Positions 1-13,700 of a stretch of DNA of 64,000 nt are shown here, piece by piece. The notes under the pieces were generated by a model, which was not told the origin of the DNA, did not search any database, and saw nothing but the letters and a program-made list of their open reading frames with translations. Source of the stretch: Oxytricha trifallax (taxonomy: Eukaryota > Ciliophora > Spirotrichea > Sporadotrichida > Oxytrichidae); NCBI GenBank assembly GCA_000711775.1, contig ARYC01017084.1:1-64000 (forward strand), written 5' to 3'. Position 1 is the first letter of the stretch; each line of letters begins with the position of its first letter. A program made the translations under genes and the position numbers.

Positions 1-1542
1 AATATTTAAAGTTGAAAATTCAAAAGAAATCATTTTGTAAATACTTATAAACAAATATTTTAAAGTAAATAAATAAGAAAATTACAGTTTATTAATATTG
101 AATTAAAATAAATTAATTTTTTAAAGAATTGTTTCTTTATTTTTACTTTGGCCTTATTAATGATATTTTATGTTAGTGGTTGAAAAACTTTGTCAATTTA
201 TAGCTTATATTCAATAATTATTAACTAATTTTTATAATTTATTCTGAATTAATTACTTTTACAAATTCTTAGATAAAAAATTTGCAAACAATTTTTAGTT
301 TAATCTTATTAATTTCAAAATCCATTAAGCTAATTTAAATATTCAAACTTGAAATTTTCAGATTAAGGATTACACTTTTGTTTAATTAAGAGTCTATAAA
401 ATCTAAAAAAGTGTTATAGAATAAGTTAGGTATATTTATTTTATATTTATTTTCAAAATAATACCTAAATACAAAACTTGTATTATAAAGTAAAAATAAT
501 GGGAAGAATTTTATGTATAATTTTAATATAAATATATTACAAATTTTATAAAAATAATTTCAATTTTTAATCTAAAATCATACAAAGTCACTCAATAATT
601 ATCTTATATTAATAATTATTCATGTCTAAATAAATACTTTAAGATGAATATAATTAAATTTAATACTAAGGTGATTAAGAATCTTTGACAAAATTATTTT
701 TTTCTATAAAGATTATTGAATATTCATTGAAATTTAAATATTCAAATTGACTTTTACTGTAAATATCTAAGTTATTTTAAAATCTATAGTACCTAAAAAT
801 TATAAATAAACAATTCTAAAATTAGATTTAATTCCTGTTTAATATAGAGTAAATAAATTTATTAGTTTTATAAATGCATTTATTCTTTAGACTTTATTTA
901 TTTAAATATACTTAATTTTATAGTTAGAGAAACAAATTATTTAATATACTAAGCCAACTTTTTATTCTTAATAATTTTTATTTAATACTTTACTAATAAA
1001 ATTTATAAATTTTAGAATAATCCATATCAATCAATATTTTTAAGTCTAATCTAACACCTTATTTTATATAAATTTTAATGGATTTTATCACTATTACAGC
1101 TACTCACCTTGCATTTTTGATTATTTAGGGACAGATTTTAACTAAGTATACTATAAATGTTATAAATATAGGGAAATAAATTGAAAGAATAGGTTTAAAT
1201 AAAAATAAGTATAAACAAAATAAATTGAAAAATTAATTTTTGTTAAGTAAAAAATTCAATAAAATATAAAAAACATAACCATTTTTATTGATAAAATTAT
1301 GAATTTTACTCTTTAAATTTTGTATAGTTAAGAATTATTAATAAAGTTAGTCGATTTCCAAAAATTGGTTTATAAAATTTCACAAAATTCAAAGTTAAAA
1401 CTTTGCTCTAAAATTTGGCCTATAAAGCCATTACTATTTAAGCCAGAGATATTTAATTATTTTCATAATATTTTTATAAAATTTTAATGAACAACAACCT
1501 TTAAGAGTGCGAAAATAAAGCACTATGCAATGATTTTAATTT

Positions 1543-3018
1543 ATGCAGAATATGTTAGCATAAAGTCAGACAGCAATACTTTTCAAATCAAAATACTTCG
1601 CATTCTTCTCAGCAATTTTAACAGAGTAGCCTTTAAAAGTAAGGCTTTAATGATTTGAACTAAAATCAATAAAAATCAAATTAAAATTAACCCTCAGGTT
1701 AATAAGTTTCACAGGAAGTTCAGCCACCTGTGAATGCCCCTCCTCAAAACCCCCCTCCAGTACCTTAAGGGTAGCAACTAAACTAAAACCCTCCTTAAGG
1801 TTAAAATCCAAAACCACCCGCACAAATTAATCAGTAAATGCAATAAGTACAAAATTAAATGCAAAATTTCATCAACTTCAAACTCGATGCCTATCCTAAG
1901 AACAAGTTCTCTATCAGCCAGAATCCCTAAATGGTTAGTATTCTTTATTCCTTAAATTTCGACAAACTTTTTCAAAATGTAATACATTACTCACAAAACT
2001 TGGTGAGAGGTGAACTATACAGTAATGATCCAACTTCTCAAGTTAACTTAACAAGTTTCAGCGATATTCAGAATATTCAGCCTTTACAAAATCAAAAACC
2101 AAATAAATTTATTTAATTTTTTCATTGCCTCAACATGATGATGAGTAACACCTACTTTATTTCAATTGAGTAAATAATACAACATGCAATTTTAAACGTC
2201 AGAGAGCCTGAAATAATTGAATTAGCCCTTTCACGCAACAAATTATTCGATATTGATAACTTTATTGGTGCAATTCAAAACAATACTTCTCAAGTTTACA
2301 GGTTGGAAAAATTCTAATCAAAATCCAAAAATGATTTGTTACATGAATCTCAAATGCAGGTAAGATAATTGATTTTTTGTTTTAGGAAGATAAAACTCCA
2401 ATCTTAATTTAAACTATTGACAACGAAAAACAAGATTTTATTGTGATTAAATAATACAAAGGTGAGTGGTACCTTTTAAGTCAAGACAGCAATACTTAAA
2501 AAATTACTAAAAAGGGTAAGAAGTACCTCTCAGATTTATCAGAAGCAGTGGATGAAATAAACTAGCAAGACTTAATTAAACAGTATTTTGGATCAATCAA
2601 TATTTTTTACTGTGTTAAATTACAAAATTCAAGCCAGCGCAAAACTGAATAAGTGTTAATCAATATGTTCCAATTAATTTACAGACAAAAGAAATATGCA
2701 GAATAATTAGTATTTTGGAATGAATTTATTACCTTAGCAGAGCAGCAACTTAAACTTCCAGATATTCAAAACAATAAATTTTAACTCCCTCAAATTAGAT
2801 ACAATCCTACCAACTTCTACTCGAATTAGTTAACTCAGAACCAAGTCAAATAGTAAAAGAAAAGAGCAGCTAATTAAAAGTTTCAAGGTAATTCAAATTC
2901 AGATAGTGATACTGACACCACTCCCAAAAATACTCCTAAGTCTGGCAAAAATTCAACACCCACCAGAAGCAAGAATGCGAATCAAACTCAGTTGAACAAC
3001 AAGAGACAGAAGCAGTGA
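1543..3018 (+). CDS. ORFX, left-arm copy: Q/P/N-rich unknown protein of element A
   Basis: Function is not recognised. With TAA/TAG as Gln the frame is open to TGA at 3016-3018. A 26-nt GT..AG intron at 2360-2385 is well supported, because reading through it changes frame into stops. The first in-frame ATG before the Pro/Gln-rich segment (about 1715-1860, PPQNPPPVPQ-like) needs a 76-nt intron at 1639-1714, giving a start at 1543; this start is inferred, and 1838 is the next candidate. After the Q/P-rich N-terminus comes a 300-residue globular-looking part rich in Asn, Gln and Lys, then a Ser/Asp/Thr/Lys-rich basic tail with SDSDTDTTP and KNANQTQ stretches. No transmembrane segment or known motif is visible. 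A mirror copy lies at 5592-7067. Confidence 0.6.
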
Positions 3019-5591
3019 GCAGCAAAGGTAAGTTTATTTAATTTATATATAAATAGTTGGACCGACAAGTGCCAACTATAATCTTTAATTTCTTAACAAT
3101 TAATTTCCCTAAAAAATTAAAAATAAACATCTTTTTATTTAATCTTTCATATTTATTTAATTTTCTTGAACTTATTCATTTAATATGAGCAAAATAAATT
3201 TATTTGAATTTAAATTATTGAAAGTAAAGTTGTTAATTATAGCTATAATTATTTGAAATAAAATTGTGAATAAAAAATATAAATTACTTTAACCTAACTT
3301 ACCTTAATTTTTTTAAATTATTAATGATATGATTTTCATTTCTATTTATATATTCCAAAGGAATCCATATCTTATATATTTTGTTAACAATTGTTAACAA
3401 TTGTATTAAAAATCGATAACAACCTACAAATCTATGAATTGAATTATAATAATGCAAAAATTATAGCTAATTTTTTACTAACCTTTATTTAATTAATATT
3501 GAAAATTTTAATAAAATGTGTCTGTAAAAATAGAGAAAAAAGATCTCTAAAAATGAAAAGTTTGATTAGTCCTAAAATAGAAATAAATATCATTTTGTTA
3601 GGGCCCCTGAATCACTTGCGTGAATTATAAAGAGTGTATATAAGTGATTTACACTAAAATCAGATAAAAATAGCGTGCATTAAATAAAGTGTAGGTAAAT
3701 TAATAGTGCGCATTTAGCGCAAGTGCATTTAATTTTGAGTGTAACAAACATCAGTGTATATAAATAGCGCTTAAATAAGTGCGAAAAATATGAAAAAAGT
3801 GAATTTACAAAAAATAGAGAACATGGATCGATAGATCTCGAGTTGCTCTTCAAAGTGCACACAAAGCGCACTGAAGTTAGTGGAGTGTGCGTGAGTTGCG
3901 CTGCTAACAAAGAAAGTGCGATAGCCATCACAGATTTATCACTTTTTGATTTCCATTATTAGTTTAATTATTAAAGTAGTAATTATAAATTAATAAAAAC
4001 CAAACTTAATTCAAATGTGGAGGTAAAACCGCATCCCCTCACAAATAGTGTGAACGGTAAAACTTTGCACCTAGTCGGTCAACAGGGTACAAACCCCATA
4101 TATTCTTGATCAGCATGTCAAACTCTATAAGACTGGTAAGTATGGCCTCAAAATAAAATCATGAAATTTTTCCCATCTTCACCGTACTTGCATTCTCAAG
4201 ATCGGCTCCCTCAAATTAAGTTAAATTCTGTCCTTTTAAATTTCCTTATTTATCGATATAATTAAAACTTTTTATCAACTTACAAATTCTATGTGTACAT
4301 ACCCAATACGTATGTACACATAGAATTTATAAATTGATAAAAAGTTTTAAATATATCGATAAATAAGGAAATTTAAAAGGACAGAATTTAACTTAATTTG
4401 AGGGAGCCGATCGAGAGAATACAAGTACGGTGAAAATGGAAAAAATTCATGATTTAATTTTAAAGCCATACTTACCAGTCTTATAGAGTTTGACATGCTG
4501 ATCAAGAATATATGGGGTTTGTACCCTGTTGACCGCTAGGTGCAAAGTTTTACGTTCACACTATTTGTGAGGGGATGCGCTTTTACCTCCACATTTGAAT
4601 TAAGTTTGGTTTTTATTAATTAATAATTACTACTTTAATAATTAAACTAATAATGGAAATCAAAAACTGATAAATCTCAAATGCCTATCGCACTTTCTTT
4701 GTTAGCAACGCAACTCACACACACTCCACTAACTTCACTGCGCTTTGTGTGCACTTTGAAGAGCAACTCGAGATCTATCGATCCATGTTCTCTACTTTTT
4801 GTAAATGCACTTTTTTCATATTTTTCGCACTTATTAAAGCGCTATTTATATACACTGATGTTTGTTACACTCAAAATTAAATGCACTTGCACTAAATGCG
4901 CAATATTAATTTACCTACACTTTATTTAATGCACGCTATTTTTATCTGATTTTAGTGTAAATCACTTATATACACTCTTTATAATTCACGCAAGTGATTC
5001 AGGGGCCCTAACAAAATGATATTTATTTCTATTTTAGGACTAATCAAACTTTTCATTTTTAGAGATTTTTTTCTCTATTTTTACAGACACATTTTATTAA
5101 AATTGTCAATATTAATTAAATAAAGGTTAGTAAAAAATTAGCTATAATTTTTGCATTATTATAATTCAATTCATAGATTTGTAGGTTGTTATCGATTTTT
5201 AATACAATTGTTAACAATTGTTAACAAAATATATAAGATATGGATTCCTTTGGAATATATAAATAGAAAATGAAAATCATATCATTAATAATTTAAAAAA
5301 ATTAAGGTAAGTTAGGTTAAAGTAATTTATATTTTTTATTCACAATTTTATTTCAAATAATTATAGCTATAATTAACAACTTTACTTTCAATAATTTAAA
5401 TTCAAATAAATTTATTTTGCTCATATTAAATGAATAAGTTCAAGAAAATTAAATAAATATGAAAGATTAAATAAAAAGATGTTTATTTTTAATTTTTTAG
5501 GGAAATTAATTGTTAAGAAATTAAAGATTATAGTTGGCACTTGTCGGTCCAACTATTTATATATAAATTAAATAAACTTACCTTTGCTGCT
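3019..5591. other. Palindrome core between the two ORFX copies, no gene seen
   Basis: AT-rich, and self-complementary about 4301/4302. Two mirror blocks (about 3660-3930 and 4681-4950) are dense in AGTGC/GCACT words. They create apparent 82-83-codon open frames on both strands; these are mirror images of one repeat-like block and show no coding character. GC-richer mirror segments near 4015-4140 and 4470-4600 are also noncoding. Confidence 0.6.
4302..4425 (+). repeat. Left terminal inverted repeat of element A
   Basis: Starts CCCAATACGTATGTACACAT and runs to about the GAGAATAC at 4416-4425. It matches the reverse complement of 14590-14714 with only a few mismatches. The same sequence in the other orientation forms the inner end of the left palindrome arm. 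Confidence 0.85.
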
Positions 5592-7067
5592 CACTGCTTC
5601 TGTCTCTTGTTGTTCAACTGAGTTTGATTCGCATTCTTGCTTCTGGTGGGTGTTGAATTTTTGCCAGACTTAGGAGTATTTTTGGGAGTGGTGTCAGTAT
5701 CACTATCTGAATTTGAATTACCTTGAAACTTTTAATTAGCTGCTCTTTTCTTTTACTATTTGACTTGGTTCTGAGTTAACTAATTCGAGTAGAAGTTGGT
5801 AGGATTGTATCTAATTTGAGGGAGTTAAAATTTATTGTTTTGAATATCTGGAAGTTTAAGTTGCTGCTCTGCTAAGGTAATAAATTCATTCCAAAATACT
5901 AATTATTCTGCATATTTCTTTTGTCTGTAAATTAATTGGAACATATTGATTAACACTTATTCAGTTTTGCGCTGGCTTGAATTTTGTAATTTAACACAGT
6001 AAAAAATATTGATTGATCCAAAATACTGTTTAATTAAGTCTTGCTAGTTTATTTCATCCACTGCTTCTGATAAATCTGAGAGGTACTTCTTACCCTTTTT
6101 AGTAATTTTTTAAGTATTGCTGTCTTGACTTAAAAGGTACCACTCACCTTTGTATTATTTAATCACAATAAAATCTTGTTTTTCGTTGTCAATAGTTTAA
6201 ATTAAGATTGGAGTTTTATCTTCCTAAAACAAAAAATCAATTATCTTACCTTGCATTTGAGATTCATGTAACAAATCATTTTTGGATTTTGATTAGAATT
6301 TTTCCAACCTGTAAACTTGAGAAGTATTGTTTTGAATTGCACCAATAAAGTTATCAATATCGAATAATTTGTTGCGTGAAAGGGCTAATTCAATTATTTC
6401 AGGCTCTCTGACGTTTAAAATTGCATGTTGTATTATTTACTCAATTGAAATAAAGTAGGTGTTACTCATCATCATGTTGAGGCAATGAAAAAATTAAATA
6501 AATTTATTTGGTTTTTGATTTTGTAAAGGCTGAATATTCTGAATATCGCTGAAACTTGTTAAGTTAACTTGAGAAGTTGGATCATTACTGTATAGTTCAC
6601 CTCTCACCAAGTTTTGTGAGTAATGTATTACATTTTGAAAAAGTTTGTCGAAATTTAAGGAATAAAGAATACTAACCATTTAGGGATTCTGGCTGATAGA
6701 GAACTTGTTCTTAGGATAGGCATCGAGTTTGAAGTTGATGAAATTTTGCATTTAATTTTGTACTTATTGCATTTACTGATTAATTTGTGCGGGTGGTTTT
6801 GGATTTTAACCTTAAGGAGGGTTTTAGTTTAGTTGCTACCCTTAAGGTACTGGAGGGGAGTTTTGAGGAGGGGCATTCACAGGTGGCTGAACTTCCTGTG
6901 AAACTTATTAACCTGAGGGTTAATTTTAATTTGATTTTTATTGATTTTAGTTCAAATCATTAAAGCCTTACTTTTAAAGGCTACTCTGTTAAAATCGCTG
7001 AGAAGAATGCGAAGTATTTTGATTTGAAAAGTATTGCTGTCTGACTTTATGCTAACATATTCTGCAT
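5592..7067 (-). CDS. ORFX, right-arm copy: Q/P/N-rich unknown protein of element A
   Basis: Mirror copy of the gene at 1543-3018, lying inside element A. TGA is at 5592-5594, the 26-nt intron is at the mirrored position near 6225-6250, and the proposed start is ATG at 7067. The intron and frame are preserved in both arms, which argues for recent duplication or gene conversion between arms. No family was recognised. In elements B and C this position between the left end and ORF1 is filled by a methyltransferase and a transposase, so ORFX may serve mobility, but nothing in its sequence proves that. Confidence 0.6.
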
Positions 7068-8608
7068 AAATTAAAATCATTGCATAGTGCTTTATTTTCG
7101 CACTCTTAAAGGTTGTTGTTCATTAAAATTTTATAAAAATATTATGAAAATAATTAAATATCTCTGGCTTAAATAGTAATGGCTTTATAGGCCAAATTTT
7201 AGAGCAAAGTTTTAACTTTGAATTTTGTGAAATTTTATAAACCAATTTTTGGAAATCGACTAACTTTATTAATAATTCTTAACTATACAAAATTTAAAGA
7301 GTAAAATTCATAATTTTATCAATAAAAATGGTTATGTTTTTTATATTTTATTGAATTTTTTACTTAACAAAAATTAATTTTTCAATTTATTTTGTTTATA
7401 CTTATTTTTATTTAAACCTATTCTTTCAATTTATTTCCCTATATTTATAACATTTATAGTATACTTAGTTAAAATCTGTCCCTAAATAATCAAAAATGCA
7501 AGGTGAGTAGCTGTAATAGTGATAAAATCCATTAAAATTTATATAAAATAAGGTGTTAGATTAGACTTAAAAATATTGATTGATATGGATTATTCTAAAA
7601 TTTATAAATTTTATTAGTAAAGTATTAAATAAAAATTATTAAGAATAAAAAGTTGGCTTAGTATATTAAATAATTTGTTTCTCTAACTATAAAATTAAGT
7701 ATATTTAAATAAATAAAGTCTAAAGAATAAATGCATTTATAAAACTAATAAATTTATTTACTCTATATTAAACAGGAATTAAATCTAATTTTAGAATTGT
7801 TTATTTATAATTTTTAGGTACTATAGATTTTAAAATAACTTAGATATTTACAGTAAAAGTCAATTTGAATATTTAAATTTCAATGAATATTCAATAATCT
7901 TTATAGAAAAAAATAATTTTGTCAAAGATTCTTAATCACCTTAGTATTAAATTTAATTATATTCATCTTAAAGTATTTATTTAGACATGAATAATTATTA
8001 ATATAAGATAATTATTGAGTGACTTTGTATGATTTTAGATTAAAAATTGAAATTATTTTTATAAAATTTGTAATATATTTATATTAAAATTATACATAAA
8101 ATTCTTCCCATTATTTTTACTTTATAATACAAGTTTTGTATTTAGGTATTATTTTGAAAATAAATATAAAATAAATATACCTAACTTATTCTATAACACT
8201 TTTTTAGATTTTATAGACTCTTAATTAAACAAAAGTGTAATCCTTAATCTGAAAATTTCAAGTTTGAATATTTAAATTAGCTTAATGGATTTTGAAATTA
8301 ATAAGATTAAACTAAAAATTGTTTGCAAATTTTTTATCTAAGAATTTGTAAAAGTAATTAATTCAGAATAAATTATAAAAATTAGTTAATAATTATTGAA
8401 TATAAGCTATAAATTGACAAAGTTTTTCAACCACTAACATAAAATATCATTAATAAGGCCAAAGTAAAAATAAAGAAACAATTCTTTAAAAATTAATTTA
8501 TTTTAATTCAATATTAATAAACTGTAATTTTCTTATTTATTTACTTTAAAATATTTGTTTATAAGTATTTACAAAATGATTTCTTTTGAATTTTCAACTT
8601 TAAATATT

Positions 8609-9499
8609 CAAATATAGGTTTAGATTGTTAGCAAAAATAAGTTAAGAAGCATTTTTGAATTCTAATATTATATTTAACTTAATATAAGAATAAGTCTAAC
8701 AAATATTGTTTGAATAAACTTTATTTATTTATATAATTTATATATTAGAATTAAAAATCATTAAATTTATAACTATTATTATTCGTCTATTATATTTAAT
8801 TTAATCTTATTCTATATTAATATATGCTTAGATTAAAATTTAGATTAATATAAATTTGATAAATTTAGAGCTACTTAAAGCTTAGTATTTTACTATATAT
8901 AATATTGAAAAATTAAAAAATGAAAGTTAATCAAAATTAAAATCTGAGGGTTGTAGATAGTAATATATTTGTAGTTAATAATAAACTTATAGTATAATTA
9001 TCTCTGTATTAAATGTCTCTTTTTGTCTTATTTAGTAATCCTAAGGAAGTTAAATATAAGTCTATTAAATAACTTACCATTTTTAGAAACTAAATAAATA
9101 TGAAGTAAATTAAGCCAGCTATTTATTTAAAGACTAATAATTCTATTAATTAATGTGTGAAACTTTTCAATCAAGAATTCAAGGTGCATACTTCAATATA
9201 GATAAATTAGGCTTCTAGCAAATCGGAATGCATAATTCTGATAATAAATATAGAAATTGTGTCGTGATTTACTTATATTCTAAATAGATTCTGGATTAAT
9301 TGAGTTATATATAGTACTGTAGTATTTATAATTGCATCTAGTTATTCTATAATTATGATTTGACTTAATGTCTAATAAAATCATTGATAATTTAGCTAAA
9401 TATAGTAATGAAAAAAGTTCATTCACTTTGAATCCTTAATTAAATTCTAACGGAAATTACTTACTTCATAATAATGAATTGTGTTGGTGCTGGTAGGAA
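8609..9499. other. AT-rich spacer, no gene seen
   Basis: Very AT-rich stretch between the end of the palindrome and the ORF1 promoter region of element A. No open frame with coding texture was found on either strand. This is where B and C carry their transposase, and no trace of it was seen. Confidence 0.5.
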
Positions 9500-9608
9500 T
9501 TCCGCTAGCGGAAATTGGACCGTGCCGGTACGATTTCATTATAATGAAAAGCACTCTCTGATTTTAGTAACGGTAGTGTCTTCCTGAATCGAAATTGACC
9601 TATATAAA
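9500..9608 (+). promoter_or_regulatory. Putative control region of ORF1-A
   Basis: A perfect 14-bp palindrome, TTCCGCTAGCGGAA, lies at 9500-9513, about 95 bp before the start codon. A TATATAAAA run (9601-9609) directly abuts the ATG, in keeping with the very short leaders of ciliate genes. The GC content here is clearly above the surrounding spacer. Role inferred only. Confidence 0.3.
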
Positions 9609-10445
9609 ATGGTGAAAGCCACCTAAATTTTAAAATTTAATGAACCAAAGAAACTTACTGGTATCAATGTTCAAGAAATCGCCCAGAAATGCAAAAGTAA
9701 GAAAGAGCTATACAACTTTCTTGCCCAAGACTGCCACGCTTTCTTACCAAAAGCAGACTCCACCAACATTTATTTCCTTAAGCAAATCATAAGAGCAGAG
9801 AAAGATGTAACGATTAACTTACCCCTGTAACTGTTATTATAGTATGTAAGGAGAGTTGCAATAAAAGTGTCAGCAGTGCCTTAAATCGATGGACCTACAG
9901 TTTAAGACTTTCTCGATTATGCAAGAGGGTCTTCAAGACTGCTGTAATACTTGCCTGATGAACGAGATTGGGTCCACCTAGACAGATTAATGGATCTGTG
10001 ACTTGCTCTTCACCCTAGACACCGACGGTGTCTCCCAGATGATTCATGATGCAATGCTTTAACGAAGAGAAAAGCTAGAGTAAAATAGAGATCTCGTTAT
10101 AGAAATGAGACCCGAGTTCGTGGACTCACTCAGCAGATGCCTTAACTTTAGCAGTAAGTTTACTCTCTCTTAATTCCTTGTGTAGCTGAGCGAGGTAAGG
10201 CTGTGAATCTCGTTAAGGATTCATCTAAAAGAAAGAGAACCCGTGAATAATTAGAGGAGGTAAAAGACTATGAAATGGCTTTGAAATAAGATAAGCAAGA
10301 ATTCTTGCAGTAAACTAAAACGTTGAAGCAATAACATGACGATATGGAAAGTGAGTTGCTTGACTTACGCAAGATGAAAGAGCAGTTTATGCAAGATGGT
10401 AACATGTAGAAATTGCAGAATCAATCTCCAAACATGAGACAGTGA
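9609..10445 (+). CDS. ORF1-A: TBE-small-ORF-like protein with coiled-coil tail
   Basis: About 250 residues. Near residue 35 it has the family signature KKELYNFLAQDC, then FLPKADSTNIYFLK. Later come WICDLLFTLDTDGVSQMIHDA and MRPEF, and a Lys/Glu/Gln-rich predicted coiled coil before the TGA at 10443-10445. Two small introns are placed by alignment with the B and C copies: about 9842-9873 (32 nt, same length in all three) and one near 10153-10185. A short length change just before intron 1 shifts the frame relative to C, so this copy is probably slightly decayed. The gene is divergent from, and next to, the SecA-like gene. The same signature occurs in the small ORF of the TBE-like element at 53 kb. 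Molecular role unknown. Confidence 0.65.
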
Positions 10446-10715
10446 GTGCTGCTGCTTCTATTCCTCCACGATTCTCTATATACTATTAATAGCAAAAACA
10501 TGAATATGGTGAATTGCTTTAAAAAATTAAGATAAATCTCATATTCTTAATCTTGGTTTTCTCTCTGAATTTCTATGGTTTATGTCGCTTTTAAAGTGCC
10601 TTCTCTCACTCGAGGCTGCCTTCAGCCATCTTTTCATTGTCTCTTCACTCTCTGGCAGCTCTGTATAAGTGCAAGTGAATGTTTTATCTCTAGCACTGCG
10701 ACGAGTAACCAACTC

Positions 10716-13700
10716 TCAAGTCTTATTTTATTCTTTGATTAATTCAAGCTTCTGTTAACCTTTCAATAATCTTCTCTTTGAACTTGCAGAACTGCTTTTA
10801 CTTTTGGATCTCTCTCTGCTTTGAGCCTTAGTGATTTCATGGTGCTGCCTCTTTAAACTTCTGTGCACCAATTGTTATACCTGCTCGAATGGTTTATCTT
10901 GAAGCACAGGGTTTTAACTCATCTTCTATTCAATAAGCTCTATGAGAGAAGGTTAATAAAAACCCAACTTACTTTATTCACCTTATTCTTCAATTTATTA
11001 AGGCTCCTTTTCTTCTTCAAGATTATTTTGCTTCACTACTGCTGCTGGGTTGCTTGCTTCGCTGTAAGCTTTTTCAGTGAGAGATACAATATGTTGAACG
11101 ATTTCTCTTACAATATTATCTTGCTCCTATTCGTTTGAAAGCTCTGCAGAAATTTATTCTTAAGGCACCTGGTTTTATTCAAGAAAATTTTCCATTGCTT
11201 CTAATCGATTTTATAAAATTGATTATACTTAATTGTGCTTGCGAGCAAGTATAAGCTCTATCTCTTTCTTTTCAACTATAAGCAGCTGCTCTGCACTATC
11301 TTTAGAAGCTTGCTTATATAATACTCGCTGCCACCTGCCTTTAGTGTTAAGTCTCCCAATTCTGCCAATGATTTATTCTTCAGATCTTTGTGAGAAAACA
11401 TCAGCAATGATTAAATATGAACCACCATTTTAATCGATTTCATCATTAGTTTGGATATCTGTTCCTCTCCCCTGTGGCTCGTTGAGCAAGTAAACCCCGT
11501 AGATTTTGCTTGCATTTCTCATTAAATACCTGCCTTCAAGCACAGATTCAATTGCAGTCGCCTGAGATTGGCTGAAACTAATGAAATCAAAATCGGATTT
11601 CTCTAAACCTATTTCAATAGCACTGTAATTTGTTGAAGCCACTATTAAAACTGGTGAAACAGCTACTTAATCCTTTATGATTTCCATGATTCTTTGTAAG
11701 TAATCTCCTTGATTTGAACTTATGAGCAAGTCTGGTAACTAAGTTTTCTTATCTCCTTACAGTTTATCAAGGGTAGGGAATACTACAGGTGTGCTATGCA
11801 AAGCTAAACTAAGACAATTTTCTTCACCTTGAGAAAGATGGCTTCCTGAAAATCCAATAATACTTCTTGATTGCTTGTAAAAATTTAGCTGGTTTATAAT
11901 GTTGTCAGCGGAGCCATCGAAGAGAATCCAGTCGTATTCATCAACAAGCACGATGCTATCGTGCCACACACTCATGAATTTAGCAGCCTTCATTCATTTC
12001 TTGAGTTGTGGTTGAGTGAAAAATAAATGCCTGTACTTTTTGCAAAGAAATTATGGTTTGAATCAAGTTCCATTGCACTAATAACTTTTTGAAATTTTTG
12101 ATAATCTCTCTGCACTAAGTGCTCATTCTTGCCAACTATGATTACGGATAGCTTCGTTTTAAGAGCTATAAGAATGGCTAACGCAACGCAGATCAAGGTC
12201 TTGCCATTACCAATACCAAAATGTATTAAATGGTTTGCGTGCAAGTTTTCGCAAATATAGTTAATGCACAAAATTTGAGAACTATATAACTTAAAGCCAA
12301 GATTTTGCTGCAGCTTTTCTAAGTCATTACTCACACTTAACCTTTCATTCTGTGGCTTTGAATTGAAAGCACGAGCTAAGATGTGCGAGTTATTAGCGTT
12401 CTCAAAGAGTTGAAGTAAGTCTACAATTGTTTTATCAGAGAAAGCTTCCATATTTTTGGGTAAGTGTAAAATTCTTTGAATTTCAGAGCAGTCGCCATTA
12501 AGGCAATTTTCAATAATGCTGTTGCTCACACTCACATTCTTTTCAATTTAAGCTTCTATGATTTGCTGCTGAAGCTTCTTGAACTGCTCTACTTTGCCTA
12601 CCCACTACTCGTCTCTGCTCTGCAGCCTTTATGCAAGGCCTTTCATAAAGTAAACCATAGTGTTTGAATCAATAACCTCTTACTTCTGTAAGAAAGTAGC
12701 CCTAGTAATTGATATATAATCTTTGAGAGCTTCAACTGTAGGAGAGCAAGAGAGAGCACAAATTCTTACGAAGTACTCTGTGTATTCTACAGGTATGTCT
12801 CTGATTAAGTGCAAGCCACAGTCTTGCTTGAGTAGAGTCATGAAAGGCACATTCAAGATAAAGAATGAAGTAGGTATTAGCTTTTAAACTTGAGAGTCGA
12901 CTGCGAATAATTACCCAGTTTAACCCATTAATTGTATAATATAGGGGAGAGTAGAATCCAATTTCTGCACTGGTGCAAGCTGTTTAGTGAATGCTGCAAC
13001 TGAATTAAAGAGTACAAAGTTCGCTAAACCTAGAGCTTGTCTCGTATTAGGTGAGCGAATTAATAATAAGATTGATTCTTGAATTAATTCATCTTCGATT
13101 TATACTCTTTCTCCCATATAATAACCAAGAGCAGCTAAAAAGATACGTGGCTTTGAGTCTTCATCTAAATTATTATTGCTCTAAATTAAATCCACGAGCA
13201 ATGAGAACAAGTTCTCGCTTAGTTTATGGTCACTAACGTTCTCAAAATTGCTTAGGAAGGAGAAAAGTGACTGGGTGTTTCGAGTAACTATTTCTTGCAA
13301 AATGCAAGACCTTTAATAATATTAAGAATTCTTGAAACTTTCGAAGTGCTTTATGAGAATCTCATGGCCAATGATCGAGCCATAGTTAATAAAGAGTTGA
13401 GGTAAGGGTTCTTTATTTTGATTTTAATCACTTGCAAAGCTGAGATTCGTAGCTTATTCACTCTCCTTAAGCTCTTCGATAGCAGCAGTAACATCTAGAG
13501 TCTATGATACCACGGATTTACTCTTATGGCTGTGCTTGATCTTCTTTGGCTTTTTGTTATTTATATACTTTCTCACATACTACTTAAAATCAAAAGTTTT
13601 ATTATATGCTGCAAAATCCGCCTGCTACAGCAGCATTTTCAAGTTATAGTTATTTTATTGCAGAAATTCTTTAGCGCGGTTGATTTTATCGCTGTCTTGC

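Larger units (their letters stand above)
1..8608. repeat. 8.6-kb near-perfect palindrome
   Basis: Base 1 pairs with about base 8608, and the two arms (1-4301 and 4302-8608) are reverse complements with only scattered mismatches and short indels. The axis lies at 4301/4302. There the right arm begins with the terminal repeat of element A (CCCAATACGTATG...), while the left arm lacks the last 8-9 bases of that terminus. The left arm touches the window edge, so the inverted copy may extend further. Each arm carries one copy of ORFX. It could be two copies of element A joined head to head, or an assembly fold-back; the slight arm divergence favours a real repeat. Confidence 0.9.

Noticed and set aside
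3680-4929. Mirror-image 82-83-codon open frames (minus at 3680, plus at 4681)
   Set aside because: They are the two arms of one AGTGC/GCACT-rich repeat in the palindrome core; composition is not protein-like, and the frames would be antisense copies of each other.
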